Below, one piece after another: positions 23,415 to 32,314 of a DNA stretch of 64,000 nucleotides. Each line of letters begins with the position of its first letter. The stretch's first letter is position 1. The notes beneath the pieces were generated by a model. It did no database searches. It saw only the letters and a list, made by a program, of their open reading frames with translations, and was not told the origin of the DNA. Source of the DNA: Arthrobacter sp. zg-Y1171 (GTDB lineage Bacteria; Actinomycetota; Actinomycetes; Actinomycetales; Micrococcaceae); NCBI RefSeq assembly GCF_025244845.1, contig NZ_CP104264.1, positions 1,922,001 through 1,986,000 of the forward strand, read 5' to 3'. A program made the translations under genes and the position numbers.

Positions 23415-24002
23415 ATGCCTGCCTCGCGCACCACCTATGTTTCGGCAGAACGGCTGGCCGGCTGGCTGGAACGGTTCGAAGCTGGCCAGGGCGCACTGGA
23501 GTTTGTCCCCTGGAATGAGGGTGTGCGGGTCCGTGCCGCGTCCGGCGCCGAGGCCGAACTGTTCGAACCGTGGCCCGCCGACGGCCGCCCCGGACGGGGA
23601 ACCAACGACGTCGAACGCCTGGCTTCGCTGGCCGGGCAGGCCCGGACCCTGGGCCTGGTGCTGGTGCGGCGCGGCGGCTATGCCGTGGGCGTTGCCCGGG
23701 AAGGCCGCCTGCTGGGCTCGAAGACGGGTTCGCCGAACAGCCGCCGGGCCAATGCAGCCGATGCCCTCGTGGCGACCGTCGCGGAGCAGGCAGCGGCCGT
23801 ATTCAGCAGCGCCGCTCCGGAGTACCTGGTCTTCGGCGGCGACCGGATGCTGGCCGAGCAGGTGGCCGACCGGCGGGTGTTCGCCCGCTGGGCCGCCCTG
23901 CCCCGGCTGCGCCCGCTGGACGTCGCAGACCCGAAAGCGGCCGTGCTGGCACAGGCGGCCCGGAATGCGGCTTCGGTGTTTGTCCGGATCAGCCTGCCCT
24001 AG
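23415..24002 (+). CDS. acVLRF1-like peptidyl-tRNA hydrolase homologue lacking the catalytic loop
   Basis: A 195-residue protein resembling the actinobacterial Vms1-like release-factor family (acVLRF1), whose members release peptides from tRNA on stalled ribosomes. Matching parts are the N-terminal TYVSAERLAGWLERFEA, the central VLVRRGGYAVGVAREG, and the C-terminal LVFGGDRMLAEQVADRRV followed by LRPLDVADPKAAVLAQA. The family's conserved active segment (Tyr-Val-Gln-Gly-Arg ... Gly-Gly-x-Ser-Gln) should come after residue 105. Here GSKTGSPNSRRANAADALV runs straight across, about 16 residues short. The frame is otherwise intact with normal composition, so this looks like a pseudoenzyme rather than a decayed gene. 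The family assignment is from recall. Confidence 0.7.
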   Translation: MPASRTTYVSAERLAGWLERFEAGQGALEFVPWNEGVRVRAASGAEAELFEPWPADGRPGRGTNDVERLASLAGQARTLGLVLVRRGGYAVGVAREGRLLGSKTGSPNSRRANAADALVATVAEQAAAVFSSAAPEYLVFGGDRMLAEQVADRRVFARWAALPRLRPLDVADPKAAVLAQAARNAASVFVRISLP

Positions 24003-24008
24003 GAACGG

Positions 24009-25046
24009 TTACCGCGTCCCCAGCCGTGCGACCACGGCTGCGGCAGGTCCGGGTACCGCCGATCGGAAGCCGGTTCCGGCCCAGAGGCTGGTGCCGTGCG
24101 GATCTCCGGCGGCTGCCGCCCGCGCACGGAGCCCCTTGGTGACCTGGTTGACCAGCGGATAGGCGGCCGGGGCATCCGGATGTTCGGCCATGAACCGGTT
24201 GGCCAGTCCCCGGGCGGTACGGCCGGAAAAGGCCCGGGTCAGTGCGGTCTGCGTAAACTGCGGGTCCTGCAGGGCAGCCCGGTGCACGGCTGCGGTCCCG
24301 GCCTCCGGGCTCAACAGCAGCGCGGTGCCGACCTGTACGGCATCCGCCCCGGCGGCCCGCAGGGACCGGACCTGTGCAGCGGTGCTGATTCCTCCGGCGG
24401 CAATGAGCTCGACATCGTCACTGACGGCGTCCCGGGCCGCACGCACCAGTTCATCCAACGGCTGCGCGGACGGTTCCGCCGCGGCGTCGAAGGTTCCGCG
24501 GTGACCGCCGGCCGCCGCTCCCTGCAGGCACAGCATCCGTGCACCTGCCGCAACGGCCAGCTCGGCTTCCCGTGCAGTGGTCACGGTGACGGCGACGGCG
24601 GTGCCTGCGTCCCGGAGCGCAGTAATAACGTCTGCGCCGGGCAGGCCGAAGGTAAAGGACGCCACGGGTACCTGCAGGCGGAGGACCAGTTCGAGCTTGG
24701 CATCCCACCCGTCGTCGTCCTCCGGGTCCGGCAGCGGCAGCAGCTCCGGCGGATAGTTCCGGGCCAGCTGCTCCCGGTAGGCCAGGGCGGCAGCGACCTG
24801 CCGGGATGTTCCGGAACCGCCCGTGTTCGCGGAGTCCGGCACGAAGAGGTTCACCCCGAACGGCCGGCCGGTCAGCCCGCGGGTCGCCGTGATTTCCCCG
24901 GCCAGCGCTTCGGCGCTTTTATAGCCCGCAGCGAGGAAGCCCAGACCCCCGGCGTTGCTGACGGCCGCCGCCAGCGCCGGAGTGGACGGCCCGCCGGCCA
25001 TGGGAGCGCCGACGACGGCGTGCGGAAGGGACGCCAGCGTAAACAT
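24009..25046 (-). CDS. nitronate monooxygenase
   Basis: An FMN-dependent TIM-barrel enzyme oxidising alkyl nitronates such as propionate-3-nitronate. The 345 residues begin HAVVGAPMAGGPSTPALAAAVSNAGGLGFLAAG, as in the family. They contain the LQGAAAGGHRGTF flavin/active-site segment with its histidine and the phosphate-binding ELIAAGGISTAAQ and GADAVQVGTALL. It lies 8 nt downstream of the PhzF-like gene on the same strand, so the two form an operon. The physiological substrate is unknown, and the similarity extends to other class I NMO-like oxidases. Confidence 0.88.
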   Translation of the reverse strand: MFTLASLPHAVVGAPMAGGPSTPALAAAVSNAGGLGFLAAGYKSAEALAGEITATRGLTGRPFGVNLFVPDSANTGGSGTSRQVAAALAYREQLARNYPPELLPLPDPEDDDGWDAKLELVLRLQVPVASFTFGLPGADVITALRDAGTAVAVTVTTAREAELAVAAGARMLCLQGAAAGGHRGTFDAAAEPSAQPLDELVRAARDAVSDDVELIAAGGISTAAQVRSLRAAGADAVQVGTALLLSPEAGTAAVHRAALQDPQFTQTALTRAFSGRTARGLANRFMAEHPDAPAAYPLVNQVTKGLRARAAAAGDPHGTSLWAGTGFRSAVPGPAAAVVARLGTR

Positions 25047-25054
25047 GTCCGCAG

Positions 25055-25891
25055 CTACAGCTTTACGGTGCCGTCAATGCAGGTGGCGGTTTCCCCGCCC
25101 ACCCAGATCTTCCGGTCCCGGGTAAAGATCCGCACCAGTCCGGAACGCTCCAGCACAGTGCCCTGCGTGACGGTGTAACGCTCCGGCGCGAGGCCGGCTC
25201 CGATCAGCCACTGTGCCAGCCCCGCGTTGAGGCTGCCGGTGACGGGATCCTCCCGCACCCCGTGCCCGGGTGCAAAGGCGCGGACTTCGAAGTCCGTTTC
25301 GCCGCCGTCGGGCTGCGGGCCGATGACGCCCACGGCCAGGGAGCCCATAGCCGCCGGATCGGGTGTCAGGGACAGCACGGTTTCGGCATCCTTCAGGAGC
25401 AGGCCCAGCCAGCCGGGACCGTTGTCGATCCAGTTCGAGGCGGCAACCTGGTCGCGGGTAATCCCGAGGGCGTCCACCGCCTGCTTCAGCACGGCTTCCT
25501 CCAGCTCGCCCGAGCGGATCAGCGGCGGTGCGCCGAACGCGGCCATCCCGGCCGAGGCGTGCAGGGTCACCAGTCCCACTTCGCATTCGGAGATCACGAC
25601 GCCGGGGTAATGCGGGATGTTGCCGGCTTCGAGCCAGGCGTGGCAGGTGCCCAGCGTGGGGTGTCCTGCGAAGGGGATCTCTCCCCCGGGCGTGAAGATC
25701 CGGACCCGGTAGTCGGCGCCGTCCTGCGTGGGCGGCAGCACGAACGTCGTCTCGGACAGGTTCGTCCACCGGGCAAAGGAGGCCATGGCGGCGTCGGAAA
25801 CACCGTCGGCATCCAACACCACGGCCACCGGGTTGCCCAGATAGGGCTTCGTGCCGAATACGTCCACCTGCTTGAACCAGCGATCTCTCAT
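25055..25891 (-). CDS. PhzF family isomerase-like protein
   Basis: A member of the PhzF/YddE fold (DAP-epimerase-like) family; only the phenazine enzyme has a firmly known reaction, so the function here is open. The 278 residues show the signature FKQVDVFGTKPYLGNPVAVVLDA, FAGHPTLGTCHAWLE and GVREDPVTGSLNAGLAQWL, the last with the family's Gly-Asn/Ser-Leu-Asn pattern. No other phenazine genes are nearby. The ATG at 25891 was chosen over TTG 25897 because a TAGTGT -10 lies 6 nt before it, indicating a leaderless transcript. It forms an operon with the nitronate monooxygenase. Confidence 0.88.
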   Translation of the reverse strand: MRDRWFKQVDVFGTKPYLGNPVAVVLDADGVSDAAMASFARWTNLSETTFVLPPTQDGADYRVRIFTPGGEIPFAGHPTLGTCHAWLEAGNIPHYPGVVISECEVGLVTLHASAGMAAFGAPPLIRSGELEEAVLKQAVDALGITRDQVAASNWIDNGPGWLGLLLKDAETVLSLTPDPAAMGSLAVGVIGPQPDGGETDFEVRAFAPGHGVREDPVTGSLNAGLAQWLIGAGLAPERYTVTQGTVLERSGLVRIFTRDRKIWVGGETATCIDGTVKL

Positions 25892-25897
25892 GCCCAA

Positions 25898-25903
25898 ACA
25901 CTA
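25898..25903 (-). promoter_or_regulatory. candidate -10 of a leaderless PhzF-NMO promoter
   Basis: TAGTGT on the minus strand, 6 nt before the ATG at 25891. Confidence 0.45.
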
Positions 25904-25961
25904 TCGGGTGCCGGTGCCGGACTGTCCAGCGCAGGCGGGCATGTCAAAACACGGTTAAAAC

Positions 25962-25996
25962 ACGGTACCCGGCCGCATGCTGCGACCGGGTACCGT
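25962..25996 (-). terminator. aspS terminator
   Basis: An 11-bp perfect stem (ACGGTACCCGG and complement) with a 13-base loop, 16 nt past the aspS stop. On the minus strand it is followed by GTTTTAACCGTGTTTTG, a T-rich tail. Confidence 0.85.
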
Positions 25997-26011
25997 ACCT
26001 GCGGCGGGAAG

Positions 26012-27805
26012 CTACGCTTCCTTCGCGGCTGCTTCCTTGTCCTTCTTGGCTTCCGGCTTGAAGTCCACGCCGGCTTCCTTGCGCTGCTGCGGCGTGATCG
26101 GCGCCGGAGCCTGCGTCAGCGGGTCATAGCCGCCGCCGGACTTCGGGAAGGCGATGACGTCGCGGATGGACTCGGTGCCGGCCAGCAGGGCCACTACGCG
26201 GTCCCAGCCGAAGGCGATGCCGCCGTGGGGCGGTGCGCCGTACTTGAAGCCTTCGAGCAGGAATCCGAACTTTTCCTGTGCATCTTCCTGCGAAAGGCCC
26301 ATGACCTTGAAGACGCGTTCCTGCACGTCGCGCTGGTGGATACGGATGGAACCGCCGCCGATTTCGTTGCCGTTGCAGACAATGTCGTAGGCGTAGGCCA
26401 CTGCCGACTCGGGATCCGTGTCGAAGGTATCCATGAATTCGGGCTTGGGCGAGGTGAAGGCATGGTGCACGGCCGTCCAGGCCCCGCCGCCCACAGCCAC
26501 GTCGCCGGCGGCAACTGCGGCCGACGCCGGCTCGAACATGGGTGCGTCAACCACCCAGACGAACGCCCAGTCCTTGGGATCGATCAGGCCGGTGCGGTGG
26601 CCGATTTCCACGCGCGCGGCGCCGAGCAGGGCACGTGCCTCGCTCTTTTCGCCGGCACCGAAGAAGATGCAGTCACCGGGCTTGGCGCCCACCTTTTCGG
26701 CGAGGTTCTCCCGCTCGAAGTCGGTCAGGTTCTTGGCGACCGGTCCGGTCAGCGTGCCGTCTTCCTGGATCAGCACGTAGGCCAGGCCCTTCGCGCCGCG
26801 CTGCTTGGCCCATTCCTGCCAGGCATCAAGGGTGCGGCGTGCCTGGGAAGCACCGCCCGGCATCACCACGGCACCCACGTAGGGAGCCTGGAAGACGCGG
26901 AAGGTGGTGTCCTTGAAGAATTCGGTCAGCTCGGTGAGTTCCAGGCCGAACCGCAGGTCCGGCTTGTCCGAACCGTAGCGGGCCATGGCATCGGCGTAGG
27001 TCATGCGCGGGATGGGGGTGCTGATCTCGACGCCGATCAGCTTCCACAGCGACTTCACGATCTGCTCGCCCAGGGCGATGATGTCGTCTTCCTCGACGAA
27101 GCTGGCTTCAATGTCCAGCTGCGTGAACTCCGGCTGGCGGTCCGCACGGAAGTCCTCATCGCGGTAGCAGCGGGCAATCTGGTAGTACTTTTCGAAGCCG
27201 CCAACCTGCAGCAGCTGCTTGAACAGCTGCGGGGACTGCGGCAGGGCGTACCAGGAACCCGGGGCCAGGCGTGCGGGAACCACGAAGTCGCGGGCACCTT
27301 CGGGGGTGGACCGGGTCAGCGTGGGGGTTTCGATCTCCACGAAGCCTTCATCGTGCAGCAGTTCACGGGCCACGCGGTTGGCTTCCGAGCGCAGGCGCAT
27401 GGCAGCGGCCGGTGCCGGGCGGCGGAGGTCCAGGTAACGGTGGCGCAGGCGGGCTTCCTCGCCGACCTCCACATGCTCGTCGATCTGGAACGGCAGCGGG
27501 TCAGAGGTGTTCAGGATGACGACGTCGTCCGCGATCACCTCGACTTCGCCCGTAGCCAGGGCCGGGTTCTCGTTACCCTCGGGCCGCTTCTGCACGGTGC
27601 CGGTGATCTGCAGGACGTACTCGTTGCGCAGCCCGTGGAAGACATCCTCTTCACGCACCACAACCTGCGCCACACCCGAGGCATCGCGGAGGTCGAGGAA
27701 GGCAACGCCGCCGTGGTCGCGCCGTCGGGCGACCCATCCTGCGAGAGTAACGGTCTGTCCAATATGCTCGGCCCTCAGGGAACCAAGGGCATGAGTGCGC
27801 AGCAC
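26012..27805 (-). CDS. aspS: aspartyl-tRNA synthetase
   Basis: A class IIb aminoacyl-tRNA synthetase. The 597 residues have an N-terminal OB-fold anticodon-binding domain ([21 protein letters not shown]), motif 2 around [22 protein letters not shown] sequence, the bacterial GAD insertion domain, and motif 3 [17 protein letters not shown] lysine-rich tail ends in [10 protein letters not shown]. The start is GTG at 27805, with AAAGGA 6 nt upstream, where the family begins ([12 protein letters not shown]). The longer in-frame ATG at 27850 adds residues without similarity. Whether it also charges tRNA-Asn depends on an AsnRS elsewhere. Confidence 0.96.
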   Translation of the reverse strand: MLRTHALGSLRAEHIGQTVTLAGWVARRRDHGGVAFLDLRDASGVAQVVVREEDVFHGLRNEYVLQITGTVQKRPEGNENPALATGEVEVIADDVVILNTSDPLPFQIDEHVEVGEEARLRHRYLDLRRPAPAAAMRLRSEANRVARELLHDEGFVEIETPTLTRSTPEGARDFVVPARLAPGSWYALPQSPQLFKQLLQVGGFEKYYQIARCYRDEDFRADRQPEFTQLDIEASFVEEDDIIALGEQIVKSLWKLIGVEISTPIPRMTYADAMARYGSDKPDLRFGLELTELTEFFKDTTFRVFQAPYVGAVVMPGGASQARRTLDAWQEWAKQRGAKGLAYVLIQEDGTLTGPVAKNLTDFERENLAEKVGAKPGDCIFFGAGEKSEARALLGAARVEIGHRTGLIDPKDWAFVWVVDAPMFEPASAAVAAGDVAVGGGAWTAVHHAFTSPKPEFMDTFDTDPESAVAYAYDIVCNGNEIGGGSIRIHQRDVQERVFKVMGLSQEDAQEKFGFLLEGFKYGAPPHGGIAFGWDRVVALLAGTESIRDVIAFPKSGGGYDPLTQAPAPITPQQRKEAGVDFKPEAKKDKEAAAKEA

Positions 27806-27882
27806 AGCTGTCCTTTCGAAAAACTTGCGGAAACCACTGTTTCCGCCCATTGTAAATACACGGTCTCCTTCAGAGTTTACCG

Positions 27883-29229
27883 GTGAACCGACCCCCGCTC
27901 CGCCATGTACCTACCGATTGGATAAGCCTGTTGTCCGGCACTACCCAGCCGCGTGTTCCCCTGGGCGGCTTTGATGCCACCACTGCCGGCCTAGGCTCCA
28001 TCGTCGGTGCGGGTGCGTTCGTCGCCTTCGCTCCGGCTGCGGCCGCTGCAGGACCGGCGCTGGGCGCGGGCCTCGGCATAGCCGCGGTTGTGGCCTTCCT
28101 CTGCGGGCTCTCCACCTTCCAGCTCAGCAGGGCCGTCTCGCGCCGGCTCCCCGAGGACCGGGGCGGAGACGCCACGGCGCGGACAGCCGCGCGGATCCTG
28201 CTGGGGCCGTACAGCGGTTTCCTTTCCGGCTGGACCCTGATCTGGGCATTACTGCTTTCCTCGGCTGTCCTGGCCCTCGCATTCGGGGCGTATGTCGTCC
28301 CTGAGCATCCTCGGGCCGGCGCAGCGGGAGCCGTGATTGTCATGGCCGCCGTGAACCTGCTGGGGGTGAACCGGGGTTCCTGGGTCACCCGCTTCATAGT
28401 GGCCTTTGTCTTCAGCGTCCTGGCCTTCACAGTGGTCGTGCTCTTCAACGAGGCGCCTCACCAGCCGGTGCGGGTGGGTGCGGAGATTGAGGCTTCCACC
28501 TCGGGCGTGCTGCAGGCCGCCGGGCTGCTGTTCTTCATTTTCTCCGGGTACACGCGGCTGGCCACGATGGGGTCCGGTGTGCGCAATCCCTCACGCAACC
28601 TGCCCATCGCGATCCCCGCTGCCATTGCCGTGGCCTTCGGACTGTACTGGTTCATGGGTTCTTCGATGCTGGCCTACTACGGAGCGGCTGCCTTGTCCGC
28701 CGAGACCGCTCCCCTGCTTGAACCCCTGGAGAGCGTGGGCGCGGGCGTCGGTACGGGTGCCGTTATCCTTGCTGTTGCCGCCGCCGCCCTGGGCGGCCTG
28801 TGGTCGCTGACGGAATCGGCAGGCCGGGCAGCCTCCGACATGGCCGCGGACCGCGACCTTCCGTCCTTCTTCGGCGCGTCGAGGGAATCCCGCTTCGGCC
28901 GCGGACAGACCCCGTGGGCCGCCGAAGCCACGGCGGCCGCCGTCGTCCTGCTGCTTGTGCTGTTCGGGGAACTGGACGCACTGCTGGGGATGGCGTCCTT
29001 CGCCCTGCTGTTCTACGCGGCCATCACCACCGTGTGTGCTTTCACCCTGAAGGACCGCACGCGCTACGCACCCCGGGTCCTGAACCTGGCCGGTGCGGTG
29101 GGCGCACTGCTGCTGGCCCTCGCCCTGCCGCCCGTGTCCATCAGCCTGGCCCTGATCATCCTGGTGGCGGGGCTCGTGGTCCGGTTGAGTTTCCGTCGCC
29201 CGCGGACCCCCAGGACGCCGCCGTTCTAG
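27883..29229 (+). CDS. APC-superfamily amino acid permease
   Basis: A 448-residue polytopic membrane protein with about 12 hydrophobic segments. The start has the APC-family glycine-rich TM1 [15 protein letters not shown], and the [29 protein letters not shown] region corresponds to TM6 and its loop, a strong match to basic amino acid/polyamine antiporter relatives. The substrate is not predictable. The start is GTG at 27883. It is divergent from aspS and convergent with the deaminase gene. Confidence 0.85.
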   Translation: MNRPPLRHVPTDWISLLSGTTQPRVPLGGFDATTAGLGSIVGAGAFVAFAPAAAAAGPALGAGLGIAAVVAFLCGLSTFQLSRAVSRRLPEDRGGDATARTAARILLGPYSGFLSGWTLIWALLLSSAVLALAFGAYVVPEHPRAGAAGAVIVMAAVNLLGVNRGSWVTRFIVAFVFSVLAFTVVVLFNEAPHQPVRVGAEIEASTSGVLQAAGLLFFIFSGYTRLATMGSGVRNPSRNLPIAIPAAIAVAFGLYWFMGSSMLAYYGAAALSAETAPLLEPLESVGAGVGTGAVILAVAAAALGGLWSLTESAGRAASDMAADRDLPSFFGASRESRFGRGQTPWAAEATAAAVVLLLVLFGELDALLGMASFALLFYAAITTVCAFTLKDRTRYAPRVLNLAGAVGALLLALALPPVSISLALIILVAGLVVRLSFRRPRTPRTPPF

Positions 29230-29241
29230 CCTCATCCGGGG

Positions 29242-29265
29242 GCCGGCGCTCACCTAGGCGCCGGC
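29242..29265. terminator. possible terminator between convergent genes
   Basis: GCCGGCGC and GCGCCGGC form an 8-bp stem around an 8-base loop, between the permease stop and the last codons of the deaminase gene. It is GC-rich without a T-run, so this is only a candidate. Confidence 0.4.
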
Positions 29266-30264
29266 AGCCTCCCACGCACGGACTTCGCCCAGCAGCTCGG
29301 CGCGGCGCCCGGCAGGCGCGAACGAGGCTTCGATCGAGTTTGCGGCGAGCCGGGCAAGCTGCGCCCTGCTGAGCCCGAAGGTTTCCTGCACCGCCCGGAA
29401 ATTGTCATCCACGTAGCCGTCAAAGTAGGCCGGGTCATCCGAGTTCACGGAAATGTTCAGGCCGTGCTCGAGCATCCGCGGCAAGGGATGCTCAGCCAGG
29501 GCCGACACCGCCTGCAGCCGCACGTTGGACAGCGGGCAGACGGTCAGCGGCACCTGATCGCGGACCAGCCGGTCCACCAGGTCCGGGTCATCCAGGCAGC
29601 GGATCCCGTGGTCGATGCGGTCCGCGTGAAGCAGGTCCAGCGCCTCCTCGATGTACGAGGACGGACCCTCCTCACCTGCGTGGGCTACGGACCGCAGCCC
29701 TGCCTCCCGGGCACGACGGTACAGCTCGATGAACGACGACGGCGGGTTCCCCACTTCCGCGGAGTCCAGGCCGATCCCGATGATCGGCGCATCCATGGCC
29801 AGCAGTTCCTCCAGCACCTCCAGCGCTTCGGCCACCGGATGGTCGCGCAGGAACGCGGCAATCAGCTCCGTGGAGATCCCGAATTCTTCCTCGCTGCGGG
29901 CCAAAGCCGCCCAGACTCCGCCCACCGAGACGCTCAACGGGACGCCGCGGACTAGGTGCGCCTGCGGATCCATCATCATTTCCACATGCCGCACCCCGGC
30001 CGCCGCAGCCCGGCGCAGGTAGGCACGGGTCATGTCGGTGAAATCCGCCTCGGTCCGCAGCACATCCATATTGGAGTAGTAGAGGTCCAGGAAGGACTGC
30101 AGATCCGTGAACCGGTACCGCGCACGAAGGTCCTCGAGACTGTCGTAGGGCAGGTCCAGGCCGTTGCGGGCGGCCAGTTCGAAGATCAGCTCCGGTTCCA
30201 GCGTTCCCTCAATGTGGAGGTGGAGTTCGGCGCACGGCGGGGTGGGAAGCGGGTCAACAGCCAT
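29254..30264 (-). CDS. adenosine deaminase family protein, adenine deaminase (ADE)-type signatures
   Basis: A zinc amidohydrolase of the adenosine/AMP/adenine deaminase family, 336 residues. Metal and active-site motifs are intact: HLHIEGTLEPE at the N-terminus, HAGEEGPSSY, DRIDHGIRCLDD, LTVCPLSNVRL and SVNSDDPAYF. True adenosine deaminases usually read HxHLDG and HAGE without the following EGP. The IEGTLEPE, MMDPQAHLVRG and HAGEEGP forms are those I recall for bacterial and fungal adenine deaminases. The likely role is therefore adenine to hypoxanthine salvage, though most pipelines would name it add. TAGGCT lies 6 nt before the ATG, consistent with a leaderless transcript. Confidence 0.85.
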   Translation of the reverse strand: MAVDPLPTPPCAELHLHIEGTLEPELIFELAARNGLDLPYDSLEDLRARYRFTDLQSFLDLYYSNMDVLRTEADFTDMTRAYLRRAAAAGVRHVEMMMDPQAHLVRGVPLSVSVGGVWAALARSEEEFGISTELIAAFLRDHPVAEALEVLEELLAMDAPIIGIGLDSAEVGNPPSSFIELYRRAREAGLRSVAHAGEEGPSSYIEEALDLLHADRIDHGIRCLDDPDLVDRLVRDQVPLTVCPLSNVRLQAVSALAEHPLPRMLEHGLNISVNSDDPAYFDGYVDDNFRAVQETFGLSRAQLARLAANSIEASFAPAGRRAELLGEVRAWEAAGA

Positions 30265-30270
30265 GGTTAA

Positions 30271-30276
30271 AGCCTA
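30271..30276 (-). promoter_or_regulatory. candidate -10 of a leaderless deaminase promoter
   Basis: TAGGCT on the minus strand, 6 nt before the ATG at 30264. Confidence 0.45.
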
Positions 30277-30309
30277 GGGGGCCTGTGCCTTGGACCGCCA
30301 TCCACGAGG

Positions 30310-30867
30310 TCAGCGGAGGCCGGCGCGTTCGCGGGGAGCGGTTTCAAACATTCCGTATACCGGACCGGCCAGCAGCCAGATCCCTGCGACCAGGCCGGCC
30401 CGCTTCACCCAGTCCCACAGCACCTCCGCTTCCCCGGGTGCGGCCACGATTCCGATCATGCCCAGCAGGACGGCGACGGCAATTCCAGTGGCCAGCAGGA
30501 CGCGGCCGTATTCCACCCACAGTGACCGCCGGTACTCCGGCGTCCCCTTCACCGGCTTCACCGGTGCCGGTCCCCCGGCGAACCGGTGGGCAACCCGCAC
30601 ATCCGCCCACCGGATTAGGCTGTGGCCGAAGGCGACACTGAAGCCCAGGTAGAACGCCGCAAGTCCGTGGATGGACCCGGGCCGTCCGCCCTGTGCCAAA
30701 TCGGCGGCGGATGCCGCCAAAAGCACGACGTCGAGCAGCGGAACACAGGCGAGCAGCACCATGCCCAGCCGTCTGCGGTGAAGCAGATAGCGGGCGCCCA
30801 GGCCGGCCGCCAGCAGGACCCAGAAACCAATCTCTGAGCCGATGATCAAATACACGAGGATGTCCAT
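30310..30867 (-). CDS. multi-pass membrane protein (YmcC-like)
   Basis: A 185-residue integral membrane protein with about five hydrophobic segments, of unknown function. Recognisable blocks are MDILVYLIIGSEIGFWVLLA, LLACVPLLDVVLLAASAADL, and the charged FSVAFGHSLIRWADVRVAHR, which recall Bacillus YmcC and related 2TM-type proteins; this is a weak recollection. The start is ATG at 30867, where the first membrane helix begins; the frame continues upstream 41 codons without hydrophobic character. It is divergent from the two-component system with about 136 nt between, so a functional link is possible but unproven. Confidence 0.7.
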   Translation of the reverse strand: MDILVYLIIGSEIGFWVLLAAGLGARYLLHRRRLGMVLLACVPLLDVVLLAASAADLAQGGRPGSIHGLAAFYLGFSVAFGHSLIRWADVRVAHRFAGGPAPVKPVKGTPEYRRSLWVEYGRVLLATGIAVAVLLGMIGIVAAPGEAEVLWDWVKRAGLVAGIWLLAGPVYGMFETAPRERAGLR

Positions 30868-30991
30868 GACCCCAGCCTTCCGCGCGGGAAACCCGGTGTC
30901 GTCGGCGAAAGGTGCCACCGCGAGGGTGCCTTCCGTCATCCCTTCGGAGGACATAGCCCGCCGCCCGGACCCCCGGGGAGCGCCGCTCATT

Positions 30992-30997
30992 TAGGCT
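30992..30997 (+). promoter_or_regulatory. candidate -10 of a leaderless histidine kinase promoter
   Basis: TAGGCT on the plus strand, 6 nt before the ATG at 31004. It is identical in sequence and spacing to the element before the deaminase gene. Confidence 0.45.
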
Positions 30998-31003
30998 GAA
31001 CCC

Positions 31004-32314
31004 ATGCAAAGAACCCCAGACCAGGGCACCGGGAACGGAATCTGGCCTTCCGGCGCCGCCGCGGCCGCCGGCTATCTGGTGGGCGGTACCGTGCTGAAAC
31101 TCCTCGGGGTGAACGCCGCAGGTCTGTTCCCGCCGATTCCGGGTGCACCGGACTGGGCCTGGGTACCGGTCCTGGTGCTGGGATGTACGGGCCTGCTGTT
31201 CCGCCGCCGGAATGTTCCGCTGATGCTGGCCGTCACCGGAACGGCAACCGGTGCCGGCGCACTGCTCGGCGGCGGGATCATCACCTACCTGCTCCTGTTC
31301 GAGGTGCTGTACTCCGGAATCCTCTTTGGCTCCCCGCGCGTAAGCCGCGGCGTGCAGCGGGCGGCGGTGACCGGCATGGTTGTCCTTCCCGTTTCCGTAG
31401 GACTGGTCTACCGGGGATGGCCGTACCTGCTCTTCGGTTTGTTCCAGGCGGTTTTTGTCTGCCTGGTTCCGCTCTGGTGGGCCGGCTCCCTGCGCCGCCA
31501 GACCGAGAGGGCCGAACGCGAACGGCAGCGGGCGGAAACGGAACGCCTCAAGGCCGAACGCACCGCCCAGCTGGCCGAGCTCAACCTGCAGGTTGCCGTG
31601 GCGTCGGAGCGCGGAGCGATGGCGCGCGAACTGCACGACGCGATTGCCGGGCATCTGTCCGCCATAGCGCTGCAGTCCGGTGCTGCACTGGCGGCAGCCG
31701 ATGCTGCCCTGGACCGCCGGGTGCTGGCCCAGGTCCGGACGGAAAGCGTCGCCGCCCTGCGGGAAATGCGGTCCATGATCGACCTGCTCCAGTCCGACGG
31801 CCCGTTGGACAGCCGGGAGCAGGCGGAAGCCGCTGCGGCCGCAGGGGGCCTGGGCCATCTGGAGTCCCTGGCCGCTTCCGCCCGGCTGGCCGGAAGCCCG
31901 GTGGAACTGCGTCTGTCCGGTGACGTTGAGGTGCCGGTGCTGGTGGGCAGCAGCGTGTATCGGATCGTGCAGGAATCGCTGGCCAACGCGGTCCGGCACG
32001 CGCCGGGCTGCCCCGTGAGTATCTCGGTCCGGCGGCAGGACAAACAGCTGGAGCTGCGGATCCGCAACGCTCTCCCCGCCTCCGACGGCGGCAGTTCCGC
32101 GGCCGCCGGAAACGGTTCGGGCCTGCGGAATATGAAACTGCGGGCGGCGCAGCTCGGCGGCAGTTTCTCTGCCGGACGGGTCGCCGGCCCTGCCGCGGGG
32201 CAGGACCTGCGGCCAGCCTGGCTCGTCGAAGCCGTCCTGCCTGCAGAAGACGCCGACGGAGCAGCATCTGCGCTCCCCCGCGCGCTCCCCCGCCAGCACC
32301 AGGAGACGCTTTGA
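31004..32314 (+). CDS. sensor histidine kinase, NarL/DesK (HisKA_3) type
   Basis: A 436-residue membrane sensor. About five hydrophobic segments fill residues 17-160 with little extracytoplasmic sequence, so it probably senses a membrane or intramembrane cue. A coiled-coil-like stretch (RRQTERAERERQRAETERLKAER, in part) leads to the HisKA_3 dimerisation helix. The phosphoacceptor His211 lies in AMARELHDAIAGHLSAI. The HATPase domain has the N-box QESLANAVRHA and the G-box GNGSGLRNMKLRAAQLGG. It overlaps the response regulator gene by 4 nt (TTGA). The signal and target genes are unknown. Confidence 0.92.
   Translation: MQRTPDQGTGNGIWPSGAAAAAGYLVGGTVLKLLGVNAAGLFPPIPGAPDWAWVPVLVLGCTGLLFRRRNVPLMLAVTGTATGAGALLGGGIITYLLLFEVLYSGILFGSPRVSRGVQRAAVTGMVVLPVSVGLVYRGWPYLLFGLFQAVFVCLVPLWWAGSLRRQTERAERERQRAETERLKAERTAQLAELNLQVAVASERGAMARELHDAIAGHLSAIALQSGAALAAADAALDRRVLAQVRTESVAALREMRSMIDLLQSDGPLDSREQAEAAAAAGGLGHLESLAASARLAGSPVELRLSGDVEVPVLVGSSVYRIVQESLANAVRHAPGCPVSISVRRQDKQLELRIRNALPASDGGSSAAAGNGSGLRNMKLRAAQLGGSFSAGRVAGPAAGQDLRPAWLVEAVLPAEDADGAASALPRALPRQHQETL

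Noticed and set aside
25055..25891. Phenazine biosynthesis locus
   Set aside because: Only the PhzF-like fold is present; no phzA, B, D, E or G neighbours.
25262..27886. Plus-strand open frame of 874 codons
   Set aside because: Antisense to the PhzF-like gene and aspS, no start signal and no recognisable family.
30344..32299. Minus-strand open frame of 651 codons across the histidine kinase
   Set aside because: Mirror frame of the kinase gene; Gln/Arg/Gly-rich without motifs.
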